DNA of 64,000 nucleotides from Herbinix hemicellulosilytica (GCF_002904165.1 NZ_CVTD020000028.1:1-64000); one strand, 5' to 3'; positions 25,696-34,973 are shown, numbered from the stretch's first letter. Numbers and translations are program-made. Notes: generated by a model from the sequence alone, not told the origin.

Positions 25696-25965
25696 ATGGA
25701 AAAGATAATATTTGCTATTATAATAGCAGTTTGTATTGTTTTTATCGGGATATGTATACTAAGACGCAAGCCGGATTTAATTCTTAATTTTGTACTTCGG
25801 GCCTGTGTCGGAACGGCAGGTATATATTTTTTGGATTTTATTCTCGGATTGGGAGGGTATCAGGTTGCCGTGGGGGTAAATGCATTCACTATATTATCCA
25901 ACGGCCTACTTGGGCTTCCCGGATTTATCCTTCTTTATGGACTAGCATTTTATTATTCTCTATAA
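25696..25965 (+). CDS. bofA: BofA-like pro-sigma-K processing inhibitor family protein
   Basis: In sporulation BofA holds the SpoIVFB protease inactive in the forespore outer membrane until the sigma-G signal arrives. The 89 residues have two membrane regions (about 3-20 and 32-50) and a C-terminal hydrophobic NAFTILSNGLLGLPGFILLYGL, the diagnostic BofA motif (N-x-x-T-x-x-x-x-G-x-x-G-x-PG). Divergent from the DUF2508 gene. Some Clostridia keep BofA-like proteins without a clear SpoIVFB pathway. Confidence 0.8.
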   Translation: MEKIIFAIIIAVCIVFIGICILRRKPDLILNFVLRACVGTAGIYFLDFILGLGGYQVAVGVNAFTILSNGLLGLPGFILLYGLAFYYSL

Positions 25966-25981
25966 TTTGGTTACAATGCCT

Positions 25982-26004
25982 GCCCGGAAGGGCTTTTTTT
26001 GTTT
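25982..26004 (+). terminator. Short terminator after bofA
   Basis: GCCC-GGAA-GGGC with seven T residues. The stem is only 4 bp, so efficiency is uncertain. Confidence 0.55.
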
Positions 26005-26041
26005 ATTTTTACAAAATTCAACAAATCTCAACAGGAATATA

Positions 26042-26070
26042 TTGACAATACAGTGTTGCGGCTGTATTAT
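26042..26070 (+). promoter_or_regulatory. Promoter of the Tad locus
   Basis: TTGACA (26042-26047), 17 nt, TATTAT (26065-26070). It is about 135 nt before the first gene of the Tad operon, and no other strong promoter is visible before 37010. Confidence 0.75.
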
Positions 26071-26205
26071 ATGCTTGTTCCAAGTTCAAAAACTTCTGAT
26101 TGAATTCTTAGCTTCTTTTTAATCCCCTGCTTTTTTATAAAATCCTTCTAATAGTTTTTGTACCACTCTTACGGCTGTTTTATTGTCCTTTAAAAGGGGG
26201 TTATA

Positions 26206-27198
26206 ATGAAAAAGATTCTGGCCTTATATGATTCAGACGTACAATATGCCGGCAAATTAATGGAGTATTTAAAAAATTTGAAATGGGAAGATTTTGATAT
26301 TTTACTTTTTACAAGGCAGGAAAGTTTGGCTGATTTTATAAAATATCAGCCTGTTGAAATTTTGCTTATCGGAACTGACAGTCTTCCTGATGAAATGCTT
26401 AACAAGAACATTAAATACATAATTCATCTTACCGAAACACAAAAAGATTCTCAAAGTCAGCAATGCCAAATTTACAAATATCGGTCGGCTGGAAATATTG
26501 CATCGGATATAGTATCCTGCTACACGAAACTTGAAGACAGTAATGAAAAAAGAGCTTTTAAGGATGTTATGATTATATCCGTTTTTTCCCCTGTTGCCGG
26601 AGCAGAAAAAATATCTTTTGCCTGGTCACTTGCCAAGGAACTTTCACATAAAAGAAAAACTCTTTTCATTAATTTGGACATGTTTCCGGTAAATATTGCT
26701 GCAAAAAGTGAGCAGGCGGCTTATGCCTTGTCGGAGTATTTGTATTATTTTAAGGAAAACCGGCCGGATATGATTGAAAAATTAAAAGAATATCTTAACT
26801 ATTCGGAAAGGCTGTCATATTTGTCAGGGTTAGCGCACGGATTTGACCTTCTTTCTATTAGCAAGGAAGAAACCGAAAAGTTCATAAAAGAATTAAAAGA
26901 TCATAAGGAATATGAAACAGTCGTATTTTACCTGGGATTATATACGGAAGCTTCTATGGAGATTTTAAGGCAGAGTGATAAAGCTTACCTTGCTTATTGC
27001 AATCTGCCATACGAAGAATTGGTTATAAAGGAATGGACAAGACAGATAGATCTTATGGGCATAGCCGAGGAGATAAATTGCCAGAAAATAATTCTTCCGG
27101 CGGGTGGCACTTTAGCCGGACAAAATAAAGACCCAGAGTATATATTTAATGCGGTCAGGCCTTACGGAAAAGAAGCGGCAGAGCAGATTTATAAGTAA
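26206..27198 (+). CDS. tadZ: TadZ/CpaE-like pilus-assembly protein
   Basis: In Tad systems TadZ marks the pole or membrane site where the secretion ATPase assembles. 330 residues: an N-terminal receiver-like domain (1-115) without a clear phospho-Asp context, then a MinD/ParA-like domain (about 120-330). The deviant Walker A is degraded (FSPVAGAEKISFAW, where KGGxGKT/S is expected), so ATP hydrolysis is doubtful. LFINLDMFP keeps the Walker A'-like Asp. Good AAAGGGGG ribosome site. First gene of the Tad operon, 14 nt before tadA. Confidence 0.75.
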   Translation: MKKILALYDSDVQYAGKLMEYLKNLKWEDFDILLFTRQESLADFIKYQPVEILLIGTDSLPDEMLNKNIKYIIHLTETQKDSQSQQCQIYKYRSAGNIASDIVSCYTKLEDSNEKRAFKDVMIISVFSPVAGAEKISFAWSLAKELSHKRKTLFINLDMFPVNIAAKSEQAAYALSEYLYYFKENRPDMIEKLKEYLNYSERLSYLSGLAHGFDLLSISKEETEKFIKELKDHKEYETVVFYLGLYTEASMEILRQSDKAYLAYCNLPYEELVIKEWTRQIDLMGIAEEINCQKIILPAGGTLAGQNKDPEYIFNAVRPYGKEAAEQIYK

Positions 27199-27212
27199 CG
27201 AAAGGAGTAGCT

Positions 27213-28424
27213 ATGAGTTGGTTAAGAGAAAAACTTCGGCAAGAAGTCCTTGACAGTATAGACTTGACCTCGGATATAACTGACGAAGAGCTATTGAATG
27301 TAATAGATGAAATACTGATTGCAAAAAGCAGGGAAAATTATATTGGCATGCAGGAAAAAAGAAGGCTGCGAAGAGAAATTTTTAACTCTATCCGCAAACT
27401 GGATGTTCTTCAGGATTTGCTTGATGACCCTTCTGTTACTGAAATTATGGTAAACGGCACAAAAGACATATTTATAGAGAAAGACGGGATCATAATCCGA
27501 TATGACAAGCGTTTTGAATCGCTTGAAAAACTTGAGGATGTAATTCAGCAAATTGTGTCCCAGTCAAACCGGGCTGTCAATACTTCAAATCCGATTGTTG
27601 ACGCAAGGCTTTCTGACGGTTCAAGAATTAATATAGTTCTTCCGCCTATAGCAATAGACGGTCCGGTAATTACCATAAGAAGATTTCCCGAAAATCCCAT
27701 CACTATGGACCGGCTGATAGAATATCAGTCTATTACAAAAGAAGCGGCTTTATTTTTGGAAAAGCTGGTTATAGCCGGATACAATATATTTATAAGCGGC
27801 GGAACCGGTTCCGGCAAAACAACATTTCTTAACGTCCTGTCAAATTTTATCCCCAAGGATGAAAGAATTATAACAATCGAAGATGCGGCGGAACTGCAAA
27901 TTCGCAATATCCCAAACCTTGTCCGTCTGGAGGTTAGAAACGGTAATACCGAAGGAAATACCGCTATAACAATAAGAGATTTAATAAAGACATCCTTAAG
28001 AATGAGGCCGGACAGGATTATAGTAGGGGAGGTAAGAGATGAAGCTGCCATTGATATGCTACAAGCTTTAAATACCGGCCATGAGGGATCGCTTTCCACC
28101 GGGCATGCCAATTCTCCGGCAGATATGTTAAGCCGGCTGGAAACCCTGGTCCTTATGGGAGCTGATATTCCCCTTATGGCGGTCAGAAGGCAGATAGCTT
28201 CAGCCATAGATATTATAGTTCATCTTGGGCGGCTTCGGGATAAGTCAAGAAGAGTACTGGAAATAACCGAACTTTTGGACTTAAAAAACGGAGAATATGT
28301 ATTAAATCCTATTTATACCTTTGTCGAAAAGAGTGAAGACAAAGGAAAGATAACAGGGACATTGGAAAAGGTAGGAGATTTAAAATGGAGGGATAAACTT
28401 ATCAGGGCAGGAATTGCCTTATAG
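27213..28424 (+). CDS. tadA: TadA/CpaF-type secretion ATPase
   Basis: Hexameric ATPase that powers Flp pilus assembly. 403 residues; N-terminal helical domain, then the VirB11/GspE core. Walker A GGTGSGKTT at 196-204, Asp box ERIITIEDAAELQI near 219-231, His box and SLSTGHANSPADMLSRLETLV near 284-304. The conserved LRMRPDRIIVGEVRDEAA is intact. AAAGGAG before the ATG. It shares an operon with tadZ, tadB and tadC. Confidence 0.95.
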   Translation: MSWLREKLRQEVLDSIDLTSDITDEELLNVIDEILIAKSRENYIGMQEKRRLRREIFNSIRKLDVLQDLLDDPSVTEIMVNGTKDIFIEKDGIIIRYDKRFESLEKLEDVIQQIVSQSNRAVNTSNPIVDARLSDGSRINIVLPPIAIDGPVITIRRFPENPITMDRLIEYQSITKEAALFLEKLVIAGYNIFISGGTGSGKTTFLNVLSNFIPKDERIITIEDAAELQIRNIPNLVRLEVRNGNTEGNTAITIRDLIKTSLRMRPDRIIVGEVRDEAAIDMLQALNTGHEGSLSTGHANSPADMLSRLETLVLMGADIPLMAVRRQIASAIDIIVHLGRLRDKSRRVLEITELLDLKNGEYVLNPIYTFVEKSEDKGKITGTLEKVGDLKWRDKLIRAGIAL

Positions 28425-28436
28425 GAGAAGATAACG

Positions 28437-29180
28437 ATGATTGAAGACTACGGTACTTATAGTTTTAGCGTAAGGGAAAAAATGCGTTATTTTTTAGAAG
28501 GTCTATTAATGGCAGTTACTTTGGGATATTTGTTTTATAAAAGTATAATGGGAATTATAATGCTATGTCCTTTGATTTTAATACATTTTAAATTAAAAAA
28601 AGAGGAGCTTGCCCAAAAGAGGAAATGGCAGCTAAATATGGAATTTAAGGATGGAATAAATAGTCTTGCTGCGGCATTGGGAGCCGGGTTTAGTGTAGAG
28701 CATGCGTTTGAAGAAGCGATTAAAGATTTAAGAGGTATGTATCCCAACGGGGCTATGATTATCAGTGAATTTGCTTATATAGCCAACCAAATTCAAATGA
28801 ATATTACGGTTGAAAAAGCTTTATACAATTTCGGCCAACGAAGCGGTATGGAAGATATCATCAGTTTTGCCGAGGTGTTTTCAACAGCCAAGAGGACCGG
28901 CGGGGATTTGATACAAATAATCAAAACCACCGCCAATATAATCAGCGATAAGCTGGAAGTAAAAAGAGAAATAATGACAATGCTTGCCGGAAAGAAATTG
29001 GAAGCTAATATTATGAAATATGTACCTGCAGGTATTTTGTGTTTTTTGTCCGTTTCTTCTCCAAATCTTTTGAAACCTTTATATCATAATATTTTTGGAA
29101 TTATCCTAATGACAATACTGCTGGGGGTATATTTGTATACATCCCGATTGATAAATAAAATTATGAACATTGAAATATAG
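28437..29180 (+). CDS. tadB: TadB-like inner-membrane platform protein
   Basis: Type II secretion F-domain protein forming the platform for pilus assembly together with TadC. 247 residues: two N-terminal membrane helices (about 22-48), a helical cytoplasmic F domain (LNMEFKDGINSLAAALGAGFSVEHAFEEA, then FAEVFSTAKRTGGDLIQII) and two C-terminal helices. It follows tadA after 12 nt. Confidence 0.9.
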   Translation: MIEDYGTYSFSVREKMRYFLEGLLMAVTLGYLFYKSIMGIIMLCPLILIHFKLKKEELAQKRKWQLNMEFKDGINSLAAALGAGFSVEHAFEEAIKDLRGMYPNGAMIISEFAYIANQIQMNITVEKALYNFGQRSGMEDIISFAEVFSTAKRTGGDLIQIIKTTANIISDKLEVKREIMTMLAGKKLEANIMKYVPAGILCFLSVSSPNLLKPLYHNIFGIILMTILLGVYLYTSRLINKIMNIEI

Positions 29181-29189
29181 GGATAGGCT

Positions 29190-30677
29190 ATGTTGTACAT
29201 CAGTATATTAATATTAATTTTATTTACACTTCTTTATATCATATCTGTAAAGAAAAGAAATGAGCTGCTATCAGAGGATTTGAATAAAAAACAGCATACT
29301 CTATACTTCTTATACCCTATGGCAGCATATATATTTGAAAAGACCGGCATGGGAAAATTAATTAATAAAACAGAGATAAAAAATAAAGTCCGGTCACTTT
29401 GTGTCACAGACCAAAAAGATACTTGTATAAAACTCTATCATTATAAAAAATTATCTTACGTTTTGGCTCTTATCTTTGCTTTTTCGGGTCTCTCATTAAT
29501 AATATCCCTTCAAAACATCTTTAATAATCCTTCTTACTTTGACGGTGTCTTGACCCGTCCCGATACCGGCAGCGGCAGCATTAATATCAGGTTAAAATTT
29601 CGGATGGAAAACCGGGAAGATAGAAAAGACATTTATGAGGACGAAATAATTATACAAAATAATGCCCGAAATTTTACCGATGAAGAATGGAATCAAATAT
29701 TAGGAGAATCCATACCTTATCTTGAACGGGAAGTACTGGGGGAAAATCAAAGTCCGGATTATATTCAGACGAATCTTAATTTCTTTACCGAGATTCCGAA
29801 TACAGGGATAAGTGTTGAGTGGATGCCCGAAGACTACCGCCTTGTTTCGGCAAGCGGGATAGTCCACAATGAGGAGCTGACCGAAGAAAAGCAAACAAAG
29901 GTAAGAGCTATATTAAAATATCGGGACAGAAAAGCTGAGCATACTATTTCATTTACCGTTTGGCCTGCCGTTTTAAGCAAAAAGGAAAAATTGTATCAAA
30001 AGCTTAAGGATTCTATTGCGGAAATTGAAAAACAATCTGACAGCAAAAAAGAGTGGGTCCTGCCCGAGAAACTGGATGATTATGATATCAAATGGGAAAA
30101 GCCTGTATCTAACCCTGCAGTATCATTGTTTGTGCTTGGTTTGGTTGCTTCCCTATTGATCTGGTTTGCAACCGACAGGGACCTGGATAATAAGATAAGG
30201 CAAAGAAATACTCAAATGCAAAAAGATTATCCCGAAATAGTGAATAAATTCTGTCTGTTTGTTAATGCCGGTATGACGGTTAAACAGGCATGGACAAATA
30301 TATGTGAAGAATATGCAAATAAGAAAAAACAAAATAATACGGAAAAACGGTATGTATATGAGGAAATGATTATAACTTTATATGAACTTAAACTGGGTAT
30401 ACCGGAAGTGCAGGCTTATGAGAGATTCGGCAAAAGAACGGGCCTTTTGTCGTATATGAAATTCAGTTCTTTACTTGTTCAGAACTTAAAAAAAGGAAAT
30501 AAGGACATGGTAAACTTATTAAAAGCAGAAGCTATGGAAGCTTATCATGAACGAAAAGAATCAGCTAAAAAGATGGGAGAAGAAGCTTCTACAAAGCTTT
30601 TGGCACCAATGGTTATAATGCTTTTTATTGTTCTGATAATAATTATGGTACCGGCTTTCATGTCTTTTAGTATTTAA
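29190..30677 (+). CDS. tadC: TadC-like platform protein with a large inserted domain
   Basis: Second membrane platform protein; 495 residues against about 290-320 in typical TadC. The C-terminal part (about 320-495) is a normal F domain with YPEIVNKFCLFVNAGMTVKQAW and a final hydrophobic helix pair. Between membrane helices near 90-110 and 308-325 sits an outside domain of about 190 residues. It includes HNEELTEEKQTKVRAILKYRDRKAEHTISFTVWP (positions about 228-262), which resembles a degenerate bacterial Ig-like fold. It follows tadB after 9 nt. The insert may bind the wall or a pilin. Confidence 0.82.
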   Translation: MLYISILILILFTLLYIISVKKRNELLSEDLNKKQHTLYFLYPMAAYIFEKTGMGKLINKTEIKNKVRSLCVTDQKDTCIKLYHYKKLSYVLALIFAFSGLSLIISLQNIFNNPSYFDGVLTRPDTGSGSINIRLKFRMENREDRKDIYEDEIIIQNNARNFTDEEWNQILGESIPYLEREVLGENQSPDYIQTNLNFFTEIPNTGISVEWMPEDYRLVSASGIVHNEELTEEKQTKVRAILKYRDRKAEHTISFTVWPAVLSKKEKLYQKLKDSIAEIEKQSDSKKEWVLPEKLDDYDIKWEKPVSNPAVSLFVLGLVASLLIWFATDRDLDNKIRQRNTQMQKDYPEIVNKFCLFVNAGMTVKQAWTNICEEYANKKKQNNTEKRYVYEEMIITLYELKLGIPEVQAYERFGKRTGLLSYMKFSSLLVQNLKKGNKDMVNLLKAEAMEAYHERKESAKKMGEEASTKLLAPMVIMLFIVLIIIMVPAFMSFSI

Positions 30678-30707
30678 ATTCAGAAAAAAAGAAAGGAGTG
30701 TTTATAT

Positions 30708-30902
30708 ATGCAAGAGAGAATAAGAGATATGACAAACAAATTTAGAAGGTTTATGTCGGCTGAAGCCAGCGGAATCGGAGTAGTGGAAATTATATTAATT
30801 ATTGTGGTTCTTATAGGTTTGGTAATAATCTTTCGTGACAATATACAGGAGGTTATTCAAACATTATTTGACAGAATAGGTGAAGCTATTACCGAAGTTT
30901 AA
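30708..30902 (+). CDS. flp: Flp-type prepilin
   Basis: 64-residue type IVb pilin. A short charged leader ends at SG, then IGVVEIILIIVVLIGLVII. Cleavage after that Gly leaves Glu at position +5, the normal prepilin rule, followed by the hydrophobic assembly helix. AAAGGAGTG before the ATG. Probably processed by the A24-type peptidase encoded at 34539. Confidence 0.88.
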   Translation: MQERIRDMTNKFRRFMSAEASGIGVVEIILIIVVLIGLVIIFRDNIQEVIQTLFDRIGEAITEV

Positions 30903-30941
30903 AAATTTAAATCAGAATTTACCAAAAAAGGTGTGGTCGGG

Positions 30942-33461
30942 GTGGGATTATTAAAAGGCAATCATAAAGCATCAATAACCGTATTTTTAAGCCTTACGCT
31001 CTTACTGCTTTTATCGCTTATAATGACTGTTATAGAAGGAGCGAGGCTTACTGCTGCGAGAGTAATTGCCGAAAGATCTTTTTTGACATCTTTAGATTCC
31101 GTATTGGCGGAATTTTACGGGCCGCTTATGGATGAATATCATATACTTGGCCTTGATGCTTCCTATGGCAAAAGTGAAATTGACACTTCTTCAATTAATG
31201 AAAAAATAAAAAATTATATGTCTTATACCATTAATCCCGAACTGGACTTTAAGAAAAAACCAAACTTTAAATTATACGGAATAACCTTAAAAACGGCAGA
31301 AGTTAAAAACGTTGCAAAACTTACGGATTATCGTGGAAGTTTATTTATCCATGAAGTTACGGAATATATGAAATATAAAACTGCGGAAAATGCGGCAGAG
31401 ACTTTTCTTAAGCAAACATCATGGTTTGAGCAGCCCCAAAAAATAAGTATCCTGTATGAAGAAAAAGTAAAACTTGATGAAGAATTGGTATCTATAGATG
31501 AAGGGATACTTGCGTTGATGAAATATTTGGATGGAATATCGACCGGAAAAAAAGGCCTGCTAAGAAATAAGGGCGGAATATTAAAAACTGAAAAATTTTT
31601 TGCCAAAAAGATTCTTTTTGATATCCCCACGATGGAAAACACAGGAATAAACAATAAGCAAATATTTCTTGCCCTACAGAATAATTATGTAAATCCGTCC
31701 CCAATATTTGAATCAATTTTAAGTAACTTTGAAAAGCTTCAGCTTGTTTTAAGGAATATAGAAGAAGCCCGGGCCGAAGAAAATAATATACAGGAGCAAA
31801 TTGAACAAGCCCGATTAAACCTTTCCGGCCTGGAAAGCAATATGTCGTCTTTGGATAAAGATGATATAGAAAAAAAAGAAAGTTTATCGGCTCAAATCAA
31901 TGAGATAAAGGCTAGGATATCAGATCTTGAAGATAAAATCCGGGAAATTGAAATAAATATTTCAGAATATACGGATGAAAAAAACAAATGTATAAATACC
32001 ATAGCAGGAAATGGGTCAGAGACAAAAAGCCTTATAGCCGGATGCTTTTATGCGACAGAACAGGCAATTTATGAATTGGAACAAATTATAAAGAGTGTAA
32101 AAGAAGCTAAACCCAAAATTATATCTTATGAAGAAAATTTAAAAAATTATAAGAATGAAATCGACAAAGAAGTTTACGACAGTTTAGAAAAAGAGCTTAA
32201 TGATATAAAAACCTATCTGCCGGAAAACCGACAGGGATATGACTTTGACCGCATGAAAGCAATCCTTATAAGTAATTGTGAGATACTGAAAGAATGCGAA
32301 ACATTCCTTAACGAAGGATCTAACGCTTTATCAGCCATGAATTTTGATTTGGCAAAAGCCAAATATAAGGAAGCTTATATTAAGATTTTAGGTTATAAGA
32401 CCGACGGACTTAATCTTGATTACAGCACATTGTTTATTCAAGGGGAGGATAATCCGGATTTTCTTAAGGCAATATCAGATCTCTTTGAACAAGGCATAAC
32501 CGGTTTGGTAGTGGACAAAGACTTTATTTCATCAAAAAAATTGGGTTCGGGAAATATGCCTTCGGATCTTATATATTTTTCTGAAGATAAACAGGAATTT
32601 TCTTTTAAAGAATTTTTTAGAAAAATAAAAATAGGCAATAAAAATACCGGTTTGGACCAGTTATTCGGAAGCTTTGATTATTTGAGCCTTACAGATTTTA
32701 AGAAAAACAGCCTGGACTTGGTAGCAAAGCGGATATTATTGCTTGAGTATATTAAGGAGCATTTTTACAAGTTTACATTAAATGAAGATGAAAAAAACGA
32801 AAAAAAACCCTCTGCTTTGGATTATGAAAGAGAATATCTTATTTACGGAAAAAACGCCGATAAGGACAATCTAGATGCCATAATTATGAGATTGATCCTT
32901 ATCAGGACAGTTCTTAATTTCATTTCTATTTTGGCTGATAAGGGTAAAGTAAGTGAGGCCAAAGTCATAGCAGCTTCTTTGGTCGGATTTACCGGACTTC
33001 CTGTTCTGGTTGCAATTACTCAAAGTGTTTTGATAATATTACTGGCTTTTGCCGAAAGTCTTGTGGATATCTGTGCATTACTTTTAGGCTATAAAGTACC
33101 TTTTATTAAAAAGAAAATTGATTTAAATTATTCTGATTTGATTTTACTGACCAAAGAAAAAATAAAGAAAAAGGCCCAAGTATATAAGAATGTAAAAGGG
33201 ATATCTTATAGTGAATATATAAGCTTCTTCCTTTGCATTACCGATCAGACTAAACTTTCATACCGTATGATGGATCTGATACAGGAAAACATAAATATGC
33301 GCTACGGGGTAAATTTTATTTTTCATAACTGTATATTCGGATTGGAAGCTGAAGCTTTATATGATATTAAACCGTTATTTACGGTTTTTGGGTTTGTAAA
33401 AGAACATCTGGGCTCCGATTTTGAGCGGAATTATGCGGTCAGTTCCGGTTACAGCTACTGA
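30942..33461 (+). CDS. DUF5702-like Tad-locus protein, membrane-anchored coiled coil
   Basis: About 839 residues. The N-terminus has a single hydrophobic helix (ASITVFLSLTLLLLLSLIMTVIEGA) resembling TadE/TadG pseudopilin-type anchors, then SFLTSLDSVLAEFYGPLMDEYHILGLD, a motif I associate with the DUF5702 family of Gram-positive Tad loci. A coiled coil of about 90 residues (270-360) follows, and a hydrophobic segment lies near 680-720. Starts at GTG 30933 and GTG 30942 are both open; AAAAGG spacing favours 30942. It is probably a minor pilus or cell-envelope component; the role is unproven. Confidence 0.75.
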   Translation: MGLLKGNHKASITVFLSLTLLLLLSLIMTVIEGARLTAARVIAERSFLTSLDSVLAEFYGPLMDEYHILGLDASYGKSEIDTSSINEKIKNYMSYTINPELDFKKKPNFKLYGITLKTAEVKNVAKLTDYRGSLFIHEVTEYMKYKTAENAAETFLKQTSWFEQPQKISILYEEKVKLDEELVSIDEGILALMKYLDGISTGKKGLLRNKGGILKTEKFFAKKILFDIPTMENTGINNKQIFLALQNNYVNPSPIFESILSNFEKLQLVLRNIEEARAEENNIQEQIEQARLNLSGLESNMSSLDKDDIEKKESLSAQINEIKARISDLEDKIREIEINISEYTDEKNKCINTIAGNGSETKSLIAGCFYATEQAIYELEQIIKSVKEAKPKIISYEENLKNYKNEIDKEVYDSLEKELNDIKTYLPENRQGYDFDRMKAILISNCEILKECETFLNEGSNALSAMNFDLAKAKYKEAYIKILGYKTDGLNLDYSTLFIQGEDNPDFLKAISDLFEQGITGLVVDKDFISSKKLGSGNMPSDLIYFSEDKQEFSFKEFFRKIKIGNKNTGLDQLFGSFDYLSLTDFKKNSLDLVAKRILLLEYIKEHFYKFTLNEDEKNEKKPSALDYEREYLIYGKNADKDNLDAIIMRLILIRTVLNFISILADKGKVSEAKVIAASLVGFTGLPVLVAITQSVLIILLAFAESLVDICALLLGYKVPFIKKKIDLNYSDLILLTKEKIKKKAQVYKNVKGISYSEYISFFLCITDQTKLSYRMMDLIQENINMRYGVNFIFHNCIFGLEAEALYDIKPLFTVFGFVKEHLGSDFERNYAVSSGYSY

Positions 33462-33473
33462 AGTTAAGTTAAA

Positions 33474-33630
33474 TGGTGGCCTGGAATGTCCGTTCTTCTA
33501 TATGTTCTTAAGTCACTTCTTTAAAACATTTCATATATTCAAAATTTAAAATAAATCAAATAACTCTCTCCAGGGAATCATTTGCCGTAATAAACTTTTA
33601 ATCAGGAAGAACGGACATTCCAGGCCATCA
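33474..33630. mobile_element. MITE-like element with 22-bp terminal inverted repeats
   Basis: 33477-33498 and 33606-33627 are perfect inverted repeats of 22 nt (starting TGGCCTGGAATGTCC), extendable outward by three bases with one mismatch. They enclose 107 nt of AT-rich DNA with no ORF. It sits between two Tad genes in the operon. No clear target-site duplication is visible. It could also form a long hairpin in the operon mRNA. Confidence 0.6.
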
Positions 33631-33657
33631 ATAAAAAGGGTTTAAGGTAAATGAGGT

Positions 33658-34536
33658 ATGGAAAAAAAGAAAAAGAGTATTATAAGTGCTTCATTGACGG
33701 TCGAAACATCTTTGGTATTGCCGGTTTTTTTGATTTTCTTTGCTGTATTTTTATATTTTATCCAAATTTTTATCCTGCAGGAAAAACTGCAGCAGGTTAT
33801 TACCGATGTAGGGCTTAGTTATGCAAAAACGGCATATTTTTATTCGGATTTTTTAAATATAGACGAAGCGAAAAATTTTGATGAATCTTTCCTGGATGAA
33901 GAATTGCGGGAAGAGTTACGGATATTTCTTGATGCCGCAGGTTATGCTGGCATGATTAAATATGCCGTAAAAAGCAGACTGAATGAAATAAGTTTTAATT
34001 CATCCTGTATAGCCGGAGGATTGGAAGGAATAAATTTTGACTGCTCCAAGGTTATGCAGGGCAGCGATGACATAGATATAGTAGCCAGCTATAAGGTAAG
34101 AATACCCATCCGTTTTTTCGGTTTGCCTGAAATAGATATGATTCAAAGGGTAAGGTTAAGAGCCTGGAGTGGACTAAAGCTTCCTCCCTTATATTCGGTG
34201 GTAGAAGATGATGATAAGAGCAAGGATAAGACTGTATATGTAACCGAATCCGGTTCTGTATATCACCTGGACATAAATTGCTCCCATATAAAACTGTCGG
34301 TAAAAGCCATAAACCAAATACCCACATGGCAAAGAAACAATAATGGAGGAAAATATTATCCCTGCGAATCATGCATTAAAGGAGAACATCCGGAAACCGG
34401 AATCTATTTTATAACTGCTTACGGGGACAGATATCATATAAAAGAGGATTGTTCCCGGATAAAAAGAACCATACGGCAGGTATCCTTATCTGAAGTGGAA
34501 CATTTGCCCCCCTGTAAAAGATGTAAAGGAGGATAA
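33658..34536 (+). CDS. TadE-like protein with two C-terminal Cys modules
   Basis: 292 residues. The N-terminal SASLTVETSLVLPVFLIFFAVFLYFI is a TadE-type pseudopilin segment. The middle (about 60-180) is the extracytoplasmic TadE-like body. The last 100 residues are two tandem modules: VYVTESGSVYHLDINCSHIK...CESC and IYFITAYGDRYHIKEDCSRIK...CKRC. Each has an early Cys and a closing CxxC, plausible metal or disulfide sites. It ends 2 nt before the prepilin peptidase gene. The MITE-like element separates it from the previous gene. Confidence 0.78.
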   Translation: MEKKKKSIISASLTVETSLVLPVFLIFFAVFLYFIQIFILQEKLQQVITDVGLSYAKTAYFYSDFLNIDEAKNFDESFLDEELREELRIFLDAAGYAGMIKYAVKSRLNEISFNSSCIAGGLEGINFDCSKVMQGSDDIDIVASYKVRIPIRFFGLPEIDMIQRVRLRAWSGLKLPPLYSVVEDDDKSKDKTVYVTESGSVYHLDINCSHIKLSVKAINQIPTWQRNNNGGKYYPCESCIKGEHPETGIYFITAYGDRYHIKEDCSRIKRTIRQVSLSEVEHLPPCKRCKGG

Positions 34537-34538
34537 TT

Positions 34539-34973
34539 ATGTGGGAATATGTTTTAAAAGGCCTGATAGGGTTGTTTCTTATAACAACTGCCGCTCAGGA
34601 TATAATTTCAAGAAAAATTAAAGTCTGGGTGGTGGCACTGTATACCTTGCTGGTATGTATTTGTATCCCCTTTTGCCCCTCTTTAACCGTACTTGACAGA
34701 TTATTTGGATTGCTGCTTGGAACAGGGGTGGTATTACTAAGTAAGGCTACTAAAGGAAAAATAGGAATGGGCGACGGACTTGTACTTAGTGTAACGGGGT
34801 TAGGCTTAGGATTCTGGTGCAACCTGGAACTTTTTGCCTTGGCCCTTGCGATTGCGGCAGCCTTTTCAGTTTTTCTTCTGATACTGCGGCTTGTCAATAT
34901 GAAAAACAGTATACCTTTCATTCCTTTTATATTATTTTCTTATTTATTTTTACATATCCCCATATGGGCATAA
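34539..34973 (+). CDS. tadV: A24-type prepilin peptidase (TadV/CpaA-like)
   Basis: Membrane aspartic protease that cuts the Flp leader. 144 residues with about four or five membrane helices. The two catalytic Asp residues are in AAQDIISRKI (near 21) and GMGDG (about 78-82). The short form without a methylase domain is typical of Tad loci. GGAGG before the ATG, and only 2 nt from the preceding gene. Confidence 0.88.
   Translation: MWEYVLKGLIGLFLITTAAQDIISRKIKVWVVALYTLLVCICIPFCPSLTVLDRLFGLLLGTGVVLLSKATKGKIGMGDGLVLSVTGLGLGFWCNLELFALALAIAAAFSVFLLILRLVNMKNSIPFIPFILFSYLFLHIPIWA

Noticed and set aside
27725-28207. 160-codon antisense ORF inside tadA
   Set aside because: Shadow of a strongly coding gene with intact Walker A and other motifs.
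33462-33657. Ordinary transcription terminator between the DUF5702-like and TadE-like genes
   Set aside because: The inverted repeat arms are 107 nt apart with no T tract after the right arm, so a MITE-like element fits better.
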